From an uncultured Alphaproteobacteria bacterium (GTDB lineage Bacteria; Pseudomonadota; Alphaproteobacteria; UBA6615), in contig CALSML010000018.1 of assembly GCA_943787445.1 (NCBI GenBank), forward strand, positions 1 through 64,000: a stretch of 64,000 nucleotides of DNA, written 5' to 3'. Shown in pieces: positions 1 through 10,189 of the stretch. Each line of letters begins with the position of its first letter. Within the stretch, counting starts at the first letter, position 1. The position numbers were made by a program, and so were the translations under genes. The notes beneath the pieces are model-generated. The model saw only the letters and a program-made list of their open reading frames with translations. It was not told the origin of the DNA and made no database searches.

Positions 1-1
1 T

Positions 2-240
2 ATCCGCGAACAGAATATGGGGCCCGACAAGGCCGACCCCTACACGGTGCTCGGCGTGCGCCACGATCTGCCGACGACGCCGCGATCAAATCCGCCTATC
101 GCAAGCTGGTCCGCGAGAACCACCCCGACAGCCTGATCGCTCAGGGCATGCCCGAGGAATTCATCGAGGTCGCCAATGACAAGCTGGCCGCGATCAACGC
201 CGCCTATGACAAGATTTGCGCCCAGCGCGGGATCAAGTAG
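2..240 (+). CDS. DjlA-type DnaJ-domain protein, C-terminal part
   Basis: This is the 3' end of a gene that begins before the window. The reading frame gives DPYTVLGV, a frameshift near position 79 (one base appears missing), then a J-domain with the hallmark HPD tripeptide (ENHPDSLIAQ) followed by GMPEEFIEVA and a stop at 238-240. A terminal J-domain with the insert HPD-x-LIAQG-x-PEEFI is typical of DjlA-like membrane co-chaperones, which stimulate DnaK and carry an N-terminal TerB-like domain; that domain is not visible here. The next gene starts 11 bases downstream. Confidence 0.7.
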   Translation, partial: PRTEYGARQGRPLHGARRAPRSADDAAIKSAYRKLVRENHPDSLIAQGMPEEFIEVANDKLAAINAAYDKICAQRGIK

Positions 241-251
241 CTCCCCTGCAG

Positions 252-2090
252 ATGGCCACCGACCCTCCCGTTCTGGCGTTGAAGGACGCTGCCGTCGGCT
301 TCGGCGGCGAGCCTTTGTTCATCACGGGGCCGAGCTCGACCATCACGCCCGGCATGCGGGCCTGCCTTGTGGGCCGGAACGGATCGGGGAAATCCACCAT
401 CCTCAAAGTGCTCGCCGGGGTCATCCAGCCCGACCAGGGTGAGCTTTACATCCAGCCCGGCCTGTCCGTCGGATATCTGCAGCAGGACGTGCCCGTGATT
501 GCCGGCCAGACGGTCGCGCACATTTGTCGCCGGGGACGCCGGCGCCCCGCGCCACGAGGTCGACGCCGCCCTCTCCCGCGTGGACATCGACGGCGACCGC
601 ATGGCCGATACCCTGTCGGGCGGTGAAGCCCGGCGCGCCGCCATGGCCCGGGCCATGCTCGGCGACCCGGACGTCCTGCTTGCTCGACGAACCCACCAAC
701 CATCTCGACCTGCCGACCATCGAATGGCTCGAACGCGAACTGGTCGAGCGCCGCAAGACGCTGGTGGTGATCAGCCATGACCGGGCGTTCCTCGAAGCGG
801 TCACCACCGACACCTTCTGGATGGACCGCGGCACACTGCGCCACAACAACAAGGGCTATGGCGCCTTCGACAGCTGGACCGAACAGATCGCCGATGCCGA
901 GATCAAATCCGCCCAGAAGCTCGATCAGAAACTCAAGGCCGAGGCGCGCTGGCTCGAACGCGGCGTCACGGCACGGCGCAAACGCAATCAGGGACGCCTC
1001 GAACGGCTGGGACAGCTGCGCGCCCAGCGCAAGGCGCTGCTGACCGGCCAGGATCTCGTCAGGTTCGAGCTCGAAAGCGGGCCCGATCAGCAGCCGCATG
1101 GTGATCGATTGCGAAAACCTGTCCAAGTCCTTCGACGACCCTGAAGATCGTCGACGGGTTTTCCACCCGCATCCTGCGCGGCGACCGGGTCGGGTTCATC
1201 GGCCCCAATGGCGCCGGCAAGACCACCCTGCTGAAAATCCTGATCGGCGAGGAGGAGCGCGACAGCGGCCGCCTGCGCCGCGCGAAGAACCTCTCCATCG
1301 CCTTCTTCGATCAGACCCGCAGCCAGCTCGACCCCAATGACACGCTCTGGCAGACCCTCGCGCCACGCGGCCGGCGACTCCATCAATGTGCGCGGCACGC
1401 CCGCGCCACGTGGTCGCCTATCTGCGGGATTTCCTCTTCGACGAGAAACAGGCCCGCGCGCCGGTCGCCACCCTGTCGGGCGGGCGAGCGCAACCGGCTG
1501 CTGCTCGCCAAGATCCTCGCCCTGCCCTCCAACCTCCTCGTGCTCGATGAACCGACCAACGATCTCGATGCCGACACACTCGGACGTCCTGCTCGACATA
1601 GCTCGACAGCTACGAGGGCACGGTCCTGCTGGTCAGCCATGACCGGGACTTCCTCAACCGGGTCGTGAACAGCACCATCGCCGTCGAAGGCGATGGCGTC
1701 GTGGAGGAATATCCCGGCGGCTATGCGGACTATCTGCGTCCAGCGCAAGCGCAAGGCCGAGATCCGGCAAGTCAGGCACCGGACCCGCAGCGCCGACCAA
1801 ATCCGTCAAGCCGCGCGCCAGCGATGACGCACCGCCGAAGAAGCTCACCTTCAAGGAACAGCACGAGCTCGACACTCTGCCCGACCGCATCGCCGCGCTG
1901 GAAACGGCCAAAGAGCGAACTGGAGAAGGTCCCTCGCCGATCCGCAGATGTTTGCCCGCGACCGCGACCGGCTACGAAACCGCCGCAGAGAAACTGGCCG
2001 AGGTCGAGCAGGCCATTCTCCGCCGCCGAGGATCGCTGGCTCGCGCTCGATGCGCTGCAGGAGGCCATCACCGCAAAGGCGGCCTCATGA
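252..2090 (+). CDS. ABC-F family ATPase (Uup-like), many frameshifts
   Basis: The pieces assemble into a roughly 610-residue soluble protein with two ABC cassettes and no membrane segments, the layout of ABC-F ATPases such as Uup, which act on ribosomes or DNA branch structures. Visible parts in order: first Walker A (GRNGSGKST, near 370), first signature ([10 protein letters not shown], near 615) and DEPTNHLD (near 690), a charged coiled linker (890-1030), second Walker A (GPNGAGKTT, near 1200), second DEPTNDLD (near 1545), and a Lys/Glu-rich C-terminal coil up to the stop. At least eight changes of frame occur (about 520, 675, 1090, 1140, 1360, 1485, 1590, 1745), most likely sequence error. 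The stop overlaps the ATG of ampD (ATGA). Confidence 0.8.
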
Positions 2091-2798
2091 TCACCGATTT
2101 CTCATCCCCCAACTGCAATGCCCGCAAGCCCGAACAGGGGCATCGACCCCGATCATCGACACCCTGGTGATCCACTACACCGGCATGATGCCGACCATCG
2201 CGCGCCCGGGACTGGCTCTGCGATCCCGTCTCCCAGGTCAGCGCGCACTATCTGATCGATGAAGACGGCACGACCTGGCAGCTGGTCGTCGGACGCCGAT
2301 CGCGCCTGGCATGCCGGCGTGGGCGCCTGGCGGGGCTGGCGGGACATCAACTCCCGTTCGATCGGGATCGAATTGTCGAACCCCGGACATGATTACGGCT
2401 ATCGGGATTTCCCCGCCATCCAGATCGACACCCTGATCGCGCTTTGTCGGGATCTCGTCGGGCGGCATCCCATCCCCGCACGCAATGTCGTGGCCCATTC
2501 CGATATCGCACCGGCCCGCAAGATCGACCCGGGCGAATTGTTTCCCTGGGCACAACTCGCAGACGCTGGAATCGGCCTTTGGCCGGAACGGTCCGCAGAC
2601 CCCGTGTCGGACGCCGATACCGCCGCCACCCTTCAGGCCATCGGATATGACATCGCGGCGAATGATCTCCCCATCGTGATCTCGGCGTTCCAGCGCCGTT
2701 TCCGGCCCGAAAATTTCGACGGGGTCCCGGACCCGGAAACCCGGTCCCGGCTGGCAGCACTCCACGCGCTGGTTGCGGAAGTCGCCCCTTCGGATTAA
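2087..2798 (+). CDS. ampD: 1,6-anhydro-N-acetylmuramyl-L-alanine amidase AmpD, frameshifted
   Basis: This is an Amidase_2 family zinc enzyme that removes the peptide from anhydromuropeptides during cytoplasmic peptidoglycan recycling. The three zinc-ligand regions are visible: HYTGM (near 2175), [10 protein letters not shown] followed by [11 protein letters not shown] (2305-2385), and [14 protein letters not shown] (2490-2535). Breaks in frame near 2145, 2205 and 2285 separate the N-terminal part; the remainder up to 2798 is intact. The length of about 237 residues fits alphaproteobacterial AmpD. It sits just upstream of rnpB and the murein synthesis cluster, a fitting context. Confidence 0.8.
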
Positions 2799-2808
2799 GC
2801 ACTTGGCT

Positions 2809-3213
<405 letters not shown>

Positions 3214-3468
3214 CTTATTTCACCGCGCACACGACCGCCGCACCACCGGCAGGCTCTTTTACTTCTCCCAATACTTGCGTACCGATCGGGCGCGAACCCG
3301 CACTCCCGCTGGAAAAGAACATATCAGGAACATATTTCAGCCATGTTGATGCTCGAAGATCATGGAACGGGATAGAAATGGAACCGGGCAACTGTGAAAG
3401 CTACTTCACGGGGCAAAGTACTGACCCATATGCATCGTAATTTTCGCAATGTTTTACTGGTTTTATCG
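3214..3468. other. Non-coding spacer between rnpB and the mraZ promoter
   Basis: About 255 bases with no credible gene. Base composition becomes less GC-rich towards mraZ. No rho-independent terminator was found directly after rnpB. Short open frames here start inside the RNase P RNA and have no recognisable product. Confidence 0.5.
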
Positions 3469-3497
3469 TTGACGACCCATCAAAACCCATGATATCC
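3469..3497 (+). promoter_or_regulatory. Probable sigma-70 promoter of the dcw cluster (Pmra)
   Basis: TTGACG at 3469-3474 is followed after 17 bases by ATATCC at 3492-3497, giving a good -35 and a weaker -10. It is the only convincing promoter upstream of mraZ and lies inside the array of MraZ boxes at 3476-3509, as expected for an autorepressed dcw promoter. Confidence 0.55.
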
Positions 3498-3509
3498 CAA
3501 GCAATCCCA
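3476..3509 (-). promoter_or_regulatory. Four phased MraZ-binding boxes
   Basis: CCCA occurs at 3476-3479, 3486-3489, 3496-3499 and 3506-3509, exactly 10 bases apart, which reads TGGG on the minus strand. MraZ is known to bind direct TGGGN repeats separated by five bases upstream of its own gene. The number, spacing and position over the -35/-10 region fit an autoregulatory operator. The orientation is inverted relative to the Escherichia coli site. Confidence 0.75.
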
Positions 3510-3579
3510 TTTTGGCGCTTGTGCCAAGGCAAACGGAGGGGCTGGAGCTGTCGGGTCAAACCGATGGTGTGCGAACACG

Positions 3580-4056
3580 ATGGCGTTGTTTCTGTCGACC
3601 ACGATCAACAAGGTCGACCGCAAGGGACGAGTATCCGTTCCTGCGGCGTTTCGTGCTGTCCTGTCGGGGCAGGCGTTCCATGGCATCGTGGCGTTTCCCT
3701 CCTTCAAGCATTCGGCTGTGCAATGCGGCGGTATGGACTGGATGGAAAAGCTTGGCGCGGGCGTGGATGCCTTTGACATGTTCTCCGATGAGCACGACAC
3801 GCTGACTGCCGCGCTCTTCGCCAATGCCCAGCAACTCGCGTTCGACGGTGAAGGCCGGATCCTGTTGCCGGAATCCCTGATCGCGCATGCCAATCTCTCA
3901 AACCAGGCTGCCTTTGTCGGACGGGGCCCCCTCTTCGAAGTCTGGAACCCGGCGACCTTCGAGGCCTATCAGGCCGACGCGGTTCGCCAGGCGGCCGAAC
4001 AAGGCCTGACCCTGCGCCCGGGCACCCCGCCCGGCGGCGAAAGAGGTCAGCCGTGA
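3580..4056 (+). CDS. mraZ: Transcriptional regulator MraZ
   Basis: A 158-residue AbrB-like double-domain protein, DNA-binding autoregulator of the dcw cluster. It opens with MALFLSTTINKVDRKGRVSVP, containing the conserved DRKGRVSVP loop, and repeats the fold with FDGEGRILLPESL and FVGRGPLFEVW, typical of the two MraZ half-repeats. It is first in the cluster and preceded by its phased TGGG boxes. The stop overlaps the GTG start of rsmH by three bases, so translation is probably coupled. Confidence 0.95.
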   Translation: MALFLSTTINKVDRKGRVSVPAAFRAVLSGQAFHGIVAFPSFKHSAVQCGGMDWMEKLGAGVDAFDMFSDEHDTLTAALFANAQQLAFDGEGRILLPESLIAHANLSNQAAFVGRGPLFEVWNPATFEAYQADAVRQAAEQGLTLRPGTPPGGERGQP

Positions 4057-5069
4057 TGGCGGCGCGGTCCACGCGTCAGCCCTACACCTCCGGAGTCTCC
4101 GCGACTCCCGGACACATTTCGGTTCTCCTGAACGAAGTCATTGATGCACTCAATCCGCGTGATGGCGGCATCTATGTCGACGGCACATTGGGCGGGGGCG
4201 GCTATGCCCGCGCGATTCTGGACGCCGCCGACTGCACGGTGTTGGGCATCGACCGGGATCCCGATGCCATCGCCCGCAACGCGCCCCTGGTTGAAATCTA
4301 CGGCGCACGCCTGCAGCTCGTCCCGGGTCGCTTCGGAGACATGAACGCGCTGGTTCGCAGCCTCGGCATCGACATGGTGGATGGCGTTACCCTCGATCTT
4401 GGCGTCTCCTCCCCCCAGATTGATGTTGCCGCGCGCGGTTTTTCCTTTGCCAAGGACGGCCCGCTGGATATGCGCATGGAACAGTCCGGCGAAAGCGCTG
4501 CAGATGTGGTGAACACGGCCAGCGAATCCGATCTGGCCCATATCGTCCGCACGCTGGGCGAAGAACGTCATGCCCGCCGTGTGGCCCGCGCCATTGTGCA
4601 GGCCCGCACCGAGAGCGAGATCAAGACGACCGAACAGCTTGCAAACATCGTTCGCAATGTGGTGCCCAAGTCGCGCAAGACGAATGTCGATCCGGCGACC
4701 CGTACCTTTCAGGCCATCCGCATTCACGTGAATGATGAAATTGGCGAGCTCGAACGCGGGCTGGTCGCCGCCGAGCAGATTTTGCGGCCCGAGGGTCGCC
4801 TCGCCGTGGTCGCTTTCCATTCGCTCGAAGACCGCCCAGTCAAGACCTTCCTGCGCACCCGCAGCGGTGGCGATGGCCGTGGATCCCGGCACATGCCCGA
4901 CGCACCGGCCGGACGTCCTGCGGCCTGGCGACTGCCAACCCGGCGCGCCATCACGCCATCCGACAGCGAGACCGCCACCAATCCGCGTGCCCGCTCGGCA
5001 CGGATGCGGGTGGGCGAACGCACGGCAGCCCCGTCCTGGGGCCCTCTGAATAAGGAGGACGCCGGATGA
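4053..5069 (+). CDS. rsmH: 16S rRNA (cytosine-1402-N4)-methyltransferase RsmH (MraW)
   Basis: SAM-dependent methyltransferase that makes N4-methylcytidine at 16S position 1402 in the decoding centre. It shows HISVLLNEV near the N-terminus, the SAM loop DGTLGGGGYARAIL, the GIDRDPDA strand, DLGVSSPQID, the long insertion domain with FQAIRIHVNDE and the catalytic-site AFHSLEDRPVK. Length of 338 residues is normal. The start is GTG 4053, overlapping the mraZ stop; ATG at 4056 is an equally close alternative. The stop overlaps the ftsL start (ATGA). Confidence 0.95.
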   Translation: MMAARSTRQPYTSGVSATPGHISVLLNEVIDALNPRDGGIYVDGTLGGGGYARAILDAADCTVLGIDRDPDAIARNAPLVEIYGARLQLVPGRFGDMNALVRSLGIDMVDGVTLDLGVSSPQIDVAARGFSFAKDGPLDMRMEQSGESAADVVNTASESDLAHIVRTLGEERHARRVARAIVQARTESEIKTTEQLANIVRNVVPKSRKTNVDPATRTFQAIRIHVNDEIGELERGLVAAEQILRPEGRLAVVAFHSLEDRPVKTFLRTRSGGDGRGSRHMPDAPAGRPAAWRLPTRRAITPSDSETATNPRARSARMRVGERTAAPSWGPLNKEDAG

Positions 5070-5572
5070 TCCGCCCGACCTCCTGCATTCTTCTGATTCT
5101 TGCCGCTGCGGCCGGCGGCGCTCTGTTCCACATCTCGTTCGAGGTCTCGGAGCTCGACGACCGGCTGGGCAATCTCAACCGCGACATTCGCTCCGATCGC
5201 GAGGCCATTCATGTGCTGCGCGCCGAATGGAGCTTCCTCAATCAGCCTGACCGTCTGGAAGAACTCGCGCGACGGCATCTCGACCTGCAGCCGGTCTCCG
5301 GCACACAACTGACGGGCGCCGGCACACTTCCGGTACGCCCGGACGACGCACAGCCCGAAAACACCCTCCATGACGACCCGACCGGTCTGGGACGGGCCAT
5401 CGACCTGCATGCCGGTGCCCCCCGTGTGAAACCGGCGGCCCCGGTGCGGCCCGCCGTTCTTCCCGTTGTCAGCGCACCGGTACAGCGTGCGGATGTCAGT
5501 CGTTCACTCGATGACGTGTTGCGTGAAATTGTCGAAACCGGCCCGTCTTCCGTCAGGGCAGGTGCACAATGA
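5066..5572 (+). CDS. ftsL: Cell division protein FtsL
   Basis: Small bitopic membrane protein of the divisome that joins FtsB and FtsQ and signals to FtsWI. The sequence has an N-terminal hydrophobic segment (SCILLILAAAAGGALFHISF, residues 6-25) and then a coiled coil with ELDDRLGNLNRDI and the conserved EWSFLNQPDRLEELA-x-RHLDL block of alphaproteobacterial FtsL. The C-terminal 70 residues are Pro/Ala-rich and poorly conserved. Its identity rests on this block and on position between rsmH and ftsI, with ATGA overlaps at both ends. Confidence 0.9.
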   Translation: MIRPTSCILLILAAAAGGALFHISFEVSELDDRLGNLNRDIRSDREAIHVLRAEWSFLNQPDRLEELARRHLDLQPVSGTQLTGAGTLPVRPDDAQPENTLHDDPTGLGRAIDLHAGAPRVKPAAPVRPAVLPVVSAPVQRADVSRSLDDVLREIVETGPSSVRAGAQ

Positions 5573-7270
5573 CCCGACGCATCGAGCTCGAAAGCACCAA
5601 GAAGCGAGCCATCGAAACGGCCCGCACACGTCTTCTAATTGGCGGCTCACTCATGGCAGCGGCCTTTCTGGTCGTTGGCGCACGCCTCTTCGACATTGTG
5701 GTGCTCAATGAGCACGACACGCTGCGCCACGCCGCCTCGCGGGACATCGTCCGTCCCGTCACCATGTCCCGTGCAGATATCACGGACCGGAACGGCGTGC
5801 TTCTGGCCACCAGTCTGCGAACTGCGTCCCTTTTCGCAAATCCGCGAAAGATTCCCGACCCGGCTGCCGCTGCGGCGCGGATCACCGGGGTGCTGCCTGA
5901 TCTGAGTGAAGAGGTCATCGCTGCCCGGCTCGCCTCCGACAAGGGCTTTGTCTGGCTGCGCCGCAACCTGACCCCGAAACAACAATTCGAAATCAACCGG
6001 CTGGGCATTCCCGGACTCGACTTCGAACATGAAGAACGGCGGGTCTATCCGCACGGCCAGCTGGCCGGCCACATCGTTGGCTTTACCAATGTCGACAATG
6101 CCGGTCTGGCCGGCATTGAGCAGAGCATGGACTCCGCGATCGCGGGCGCGACGACGCCGTTGCGACTCTCCCTCGACATTCGGGTCCAGCAGATCGTGCG
6201 TCAGGAACTGGCCGACCAGATCGAAAAATTCAAGGCCATTGGCGGCGGCGCCATCGTGATGGATGTCCGCACCGGGGAGGTCGTCTCCATGGTGTCCCTG
6301 CCGGATTTCGATCCCAATGCGCCGGCACAGGCACCCGACGAAACACGCTTCAACCGCATCACGCTGGGCGTCTACGAACTCGGATCGGTTTTCAAGATTT
6401 TCAATCATGCGATCGCGCTGGAAACCGGCGCGGCGTCCATGAACAAGAGCTATGACGCGACCAAACCCATTCGCATCTCGCGCTTCCGCATTTCCGATTA
6501 TCACCCGGAAAACCGCTGGCTGACCGTTCCGGAAATTTTCAAACTGTCGTCGAATATCGGTTCGGCCAAGATGGCGCTGGATATCGGTTCCAAACGTCAG
6601 CAGACCTATCTGGGGCATCTTGGCCTGCTGCGCCGGACGAGTATCGAATTGCCCGAACAGGCAACGCCGATGATCCCGCGCCAGTGGCGTGAGATCAACA
6701 CGATGACGATCTCCTACGGCCACGGCATCGCCGTCAGCCCCCTGCATCTGGCCAGCGCCGTGGCCGCCACCGTCAATGGAGGCGTGCTGCGCTCGGCCAC
6801 CCTGATTCGCGCAAAAGCCCCCGAAACCGGGGGCGTTCAGGTCTTCTCCGCAGAGACATCCGACAAGATGCGCCGCTTGCTGCGCCTGGTTGTCGAGAAC
6901 GGGACCGGACGCAACGCCCGCCGCGCCGGGATATCTCGTGGGCGGCAAAACCGGCACAGCCGAGAAACAGGTCAATGGCACCTACAAGCGCAATGCGCTG
7001 ATATCCTCTTTCGTCGGCGTCTTCCCGTCGACCGATCCCCGCTTCGTCGTCTACGTGATGATCGATGAACCCAAAGGCATTCGCGAAAGCTTTGGTTATG
7101 CAACCGGTGGCTGGACCGCCGCCCCGGTGGTCGGCGCCGTCATCCAGCGGATGGCCCCCCTCTTTGGGATTGCGCCCCTCGATGAGAGCGCACCGGAAGT
7201 TGTCCGCGCCCTGACCGTCAACGCCAGCGCCGGGCCCGATGTCAGGACCCGGCCCAATGCGACTAACTGA
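5569..7270 (+). CDS. ftsI: Peptidoglycan D,D-transpeptidase FtsI (PBP3), one frameshift
   Basis: Septal class B penicillin-binding protein. An N-terminal membrane anchor (residues about 22-42) is followed by the pedestal domain (ITDRNGVLLATSL) and the transpeptidase domain. Active-site motifs are all present: S273-x-x-K276 in LGSVFK, SSN in FKLSSNIG, and KTGT in VGGKTGTAEK. The KTGT motif is in another frame: a one-base change around 6918-6932 breaks the gene, and the rest runs on to the stop at 7268-7270. Because FtsI is essential, this is almost certainly a sequence error. Corrected length is about 566 residues. The end overlaps murE by 14 bases. Confidence 0.92.
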
Positions 7271-8744
7271 GCTTGCCCCCGATATGATGACCGGCGACCC
7301 CATCATGCGCGATACGGAAATATCCGGCCTCACCGCGGATAGTCGTCGGGTCGAACCGGGCTATCTGTTTGCCGCGCTGCCCAGCGCCACCCAAAACTCC
7401 GGATCCGACGGGCGCGATTACATTGCCGACGCTCTGGCGCGGGGCGCAGTGGCTATTCTGGCGCCCGACGGCACCCGGATCGAACCCTCCGACGCTACCG
7501 CCCCCTGCCTGATCACCGACGAAAATCCGCGCTGGCGGTTCGCTCAGTTCGCATCCCGGTTCTACGGTGCCCAGCCGAAAACCATTGTCGGCGTCACGGG
7601 TACCAATGGAAAATCATCGGTCGCAGGCTTCACCCGCCAGATCTGGGCCCTGCTCGGTAACAAATCCGCCAGCATGGGAACCCTCGGTCTGGATGCTGAT
7701 GGTTTCCAAGGCGGCGCCAGCCTGACCACTCCCGATCCCGTCAGCCTGCACGAAACCCTCTCGGATCTCGCAACCGCCGGGGTCGATCACCTCGCGCTGG
7801 AAGCTTCGTCCCATGGACTCGACCAGTATCGACTGGACGGTGTGCGCTTTGCCGCGGCGGCATTCACAAATCTGAGCCGGGACCATCTCGACTATCACAA
7901 GACCGAAGCCGCCTATCTCGATGCGAAGCTTCGCCTGTTCCGTCACATTCTGCCCCCCAGCGGAGCTGCGATTCTGAACGCGGATTCGCCGCATTTCGAG
8001 ACGATTGCGAATGTCTGCCGGTCGGTCGGACATCGCATCCGAAGCTTCGGCGTGCAGACCAGCGACATACATATTGCCGATGTGTCCGCTCTGGCAGATG
8101 GACTTCGCCTCTGCGTCACCATTCGTGACCAGAACTTCGAAACACGCCTCAATCTTGTCGGCGGCTTCCAGGCCTACAACGTCCTCGCCGCGCTTGGCCT
8201 GGCCATAGAAACCGGCGCGGATGTGACCGAAGCCTTTGGGACATTGGCACATCTGCAGGGTGTGCGCGGACGCATGGAACGGATCGGTGCACTCGACAAC
8301 GGCGCACAGGTCTATGTCGACTACGCCCACACACCCGATGCGCTGGAAACCGCACTGACCGCAATTCGCCCCCATGTGTTGGGCCGGCTGCATGTTGTAT
8401 TTGGCGCTGGTGGAGATCGAGATTCCGGCAAACGCCCGATGATGGGTGAAATCGCCGCTGCACACGCCGATCAGGTGATCGTCACCGACGACAATCCGCG
8501 CCGGGAAGACCCGGCAACGATCCGGCGGCAGGTTCTGGCCGGCTGTCCCGACGCCACCGATATCGGCGACCGCGCGGCGGCCATCGAAGCCGGCGTCACG
8601 GCGCTGGAAGCCGGAGACATTCTGATAATCGCCGGCAAGGGCCACGAGACCGGCCAGATCGTTGGCACGGAAACCCTGCCCTTTGACGATGCCGGAATCG
8701 CGCGCGAAATCATCGCAGACCATGGTGGCGAGGTGGCGCAATGA
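7257..8744 (+). CDS. murE: UDP-MurNAc-L-Ala-D-Glu:meso-diaminopimelate ligase MurE
   Basis: Cytoplasmic Mur ligase that adds the third residue of the stem peptide. It has the N-terminal DSR box (LTADSRRVEPGYLF), the ATP loop GVTGTNGKSS, the EASSHGLDQ segment and the C-terminal DNPRREDP motif. The arginine in DNPR is the residue that selects meso-diaminopimelate, so the organism makes DAP-type peptidoglycan. I chose ATG 7257 because the protein then begins MRLTELAPD like other MurE proteins; an in-frame ATG at 7239 would give six more residues. It overlaps ftsI upstream and murF downstream (ATGA). Confidence 0.95.
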   Translation: MRLTELAPDMMTGDPIMRDTEISGLTADSRRVEPGYLFAALPSATQNSGSDGRDYIADALARGAVAILAPDGTRIEPSDATAPCLITDENPRWRFAQFASRFYGAQPKTIVGVTGTNGKSSVAGFTRQIWALLGNKSASMGTLGLDADGFQGGASLTTPDPVSLHETLSDLATAGVDHLALEASSHGLDQYRLDGVRFAAAAFTNLSRDHLDYHKTEAAYLDAKLRLFRHILPPSGAAILNADSPHFETIANVCRSVGHRIRSFGVQTSDIHIADVSALADGLRLCVTIRDQNFETRLNLVGGFQAYNVLAALGLAIETGADVTEAFGTLAHLQGVRGRMERIGALDNGAQVYVDYAHTPDALETALTAIRPHVLGRLHVVFGAGGDRDSGKRPMMGEIAAAHADQVIVTDDNPRREDPATIRRQVLAGCPDATDIGDRAAAIEAGVTALEAGDILIIAGKGHETGQIVGTETLPFDDAGIAREIIADHGGEVAQ

Positions 8745-10189
8745 CACCGCACGCACCCCTCTGGGTTTCTCAGGAAGTGCTGGCCGCCACACAGGGACGG
8801 ATAGCATCCGGATCCGATGTCTGGCAGGCATCCGGAGTCTCCATCGACAGCCGCACCTGTCAGCCCGGTGATCTGTTTGTATCAATTTCCGGCGACCAGT
8901 TCGACGGACACGAATTCGTCGCAAACGCCTTCGAAGCGGGCGCAAGCGCCGCAATCGTGACCCGCACACCCGAGGGCCTGTCCGATGACGCGCCGTTGGT
9001 GAAAGTCGACGATACCATGGATGCGCTGGAAGGCCTGGGTCGCGCGGCTCGGGACCGCACCGCGGCATCCGTGATCGGCGTGACCGGCTCTGTCGGCAAG
9101 ACCGGCACCAAGGAAGCCCTCGGACATGCCTTTGGCGCGCTGGGCGAAACCCATGCGACCAAGGGCAATCTGAACAATCATATCGGCGTCCCGCTGACTC
9201 TTTCGCGCCTGCCGCGCGAGGCCAGCTATGCCGTCATCGAGATGGGCATGAACCATTCCGGAGAAATCTCCGGCCTCTCGAAGCTCGCGCGCCCGGACGT
9301 CGCCATCATCACGACGATTGCTGCTGTGCATCTCGAATTCTTCGACAGCATCGCCGAGATCGCCGATGCCAAGGCCGAGATTTTTGATGGCATGTGCAAG
9401 AGCGGCACAACGGTTCTGAATCGGGACAATGTCTATTTCGCAATCCTTGCGTCACGCGCCTGGGCCCACGGACTGGAGCGCGTGGTCGGATTTGGCGCAC
9501 ATCCCGAAGCCGACGCCATGCTGACCGCCTGCACCATCACCGATGCAGGCAGCGACATCACCGCACGCATCGGCGATCAGATTGTCCGCTATCGCCTGCA
9601 GGCCCCCGGTCGTCAATGGGTTCACAACACGCTGGCGGTGCTGGCCAGCGTCCACGCGCTCGGCGGCGATCTTGAAAGTGCCGCCAACGCGCTCGGCAAC
9701 CTGTCTGCCCCCAAGGGACGCGGCGCACGGATCGAAATCCTGCGCAATGACGGAATCCTCACGGTGATTGACGACAGCTACAACGCCAGCCCGGCCTCCA
9801 TGCGGGCCGCGATTGCAGTTCTCGCATCATCGCGACCGAAACAGGGCGGGCGCCGGATCGCCGTGCTCGGCGACATGCTGGAACTGGGTGAAACTGCACC
9901 GAAACTGCATGCCGCCCTCGCGCGCGATCTCGAATCCAGTGGAATCGATCTCGTCTTCTGCGCGGGCCCGCACATGAATGCTCTCGATGCAGCACTGCCG
10001 GCCGCAATGCGCGGTGGCTATGCCATTGATTCCGAGACACTCGCCACCAAGGTGCTCGATACGGTTCAGACCGGCGATGTCGTGATGGTGAAAGGGTCTC
10101 TGGGCAGTCGCATGGCAACCATTGTCGAAGCCCTGTCTGGTCTCGATATCGGCCACACATCAACGCAGGAGGTACAGCATGCTGTTTAA
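8741..10189 (+). CDS. murF: UDP-MurNAc-tripeptide:D-Ala-D-Ala ligase MurF
   Basis: The Mur ligase that finishes the UDP-MurNAc-pentapeptide by adding D-alanyl-D-alanine. It shows the family DSR box ([16 protein letters not shown]), the ATP loop [13 protein letters not shown], the segment [10 protein letters not shown] and the C-terminal [11 protein letters not shown]. In most MurF proteins the loop reads GSxGKT, as here. Length of 482 residues is normal. It overlaps murE at the start and mraY by 11 bases at the end. Confidence 0.95.
   Translation: MTPHAPLWVSQEVLAATQGRIASGSDVWQASGVSIDSRTCQPGDLFVSISGDQFDGHEFVANAFEAGASAAIVTRTPEGLSDDAPLVKVDDTMDALEGLGRAARDRTAASVIGVTGSVGKTGTKEALGHAFGALGETHATKGNLNNHIGVPLTLSRLPREASYAVIEMGMNHSGEISGLSKLARPDVAIITTIAAVHLEFFDSIAEIADAKAEIFDGMCKSGTTVLNRDNVYFAILASRAWAHGLERVVGFGAHPEADAMLTACTITDAGSDITARIGDQIVRYRLQAPGRQWVHNTLAVLASVHALGGDLESAANALGNLSAPKGRGARIEILRNDGILTVIDDSYNASPASMRAAIAVLASSRPKQGGRRIAVLGDMLELGETAPKLHAALARDLESSGIDLVFCAGPHMNALDAALPAAMRGGYAIDSETLATKVLDTVQTGDVVMVKGSLGSRMATIVEALSGLDIGHTSTQEVQHAV

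Noticed and set aside
5647-6981. A 444-residue minus-strand frame
   Set aside because: Antisense of ftsI. The plus strand carries all three transpeptidase motifs, and the antisense product shows no domain.
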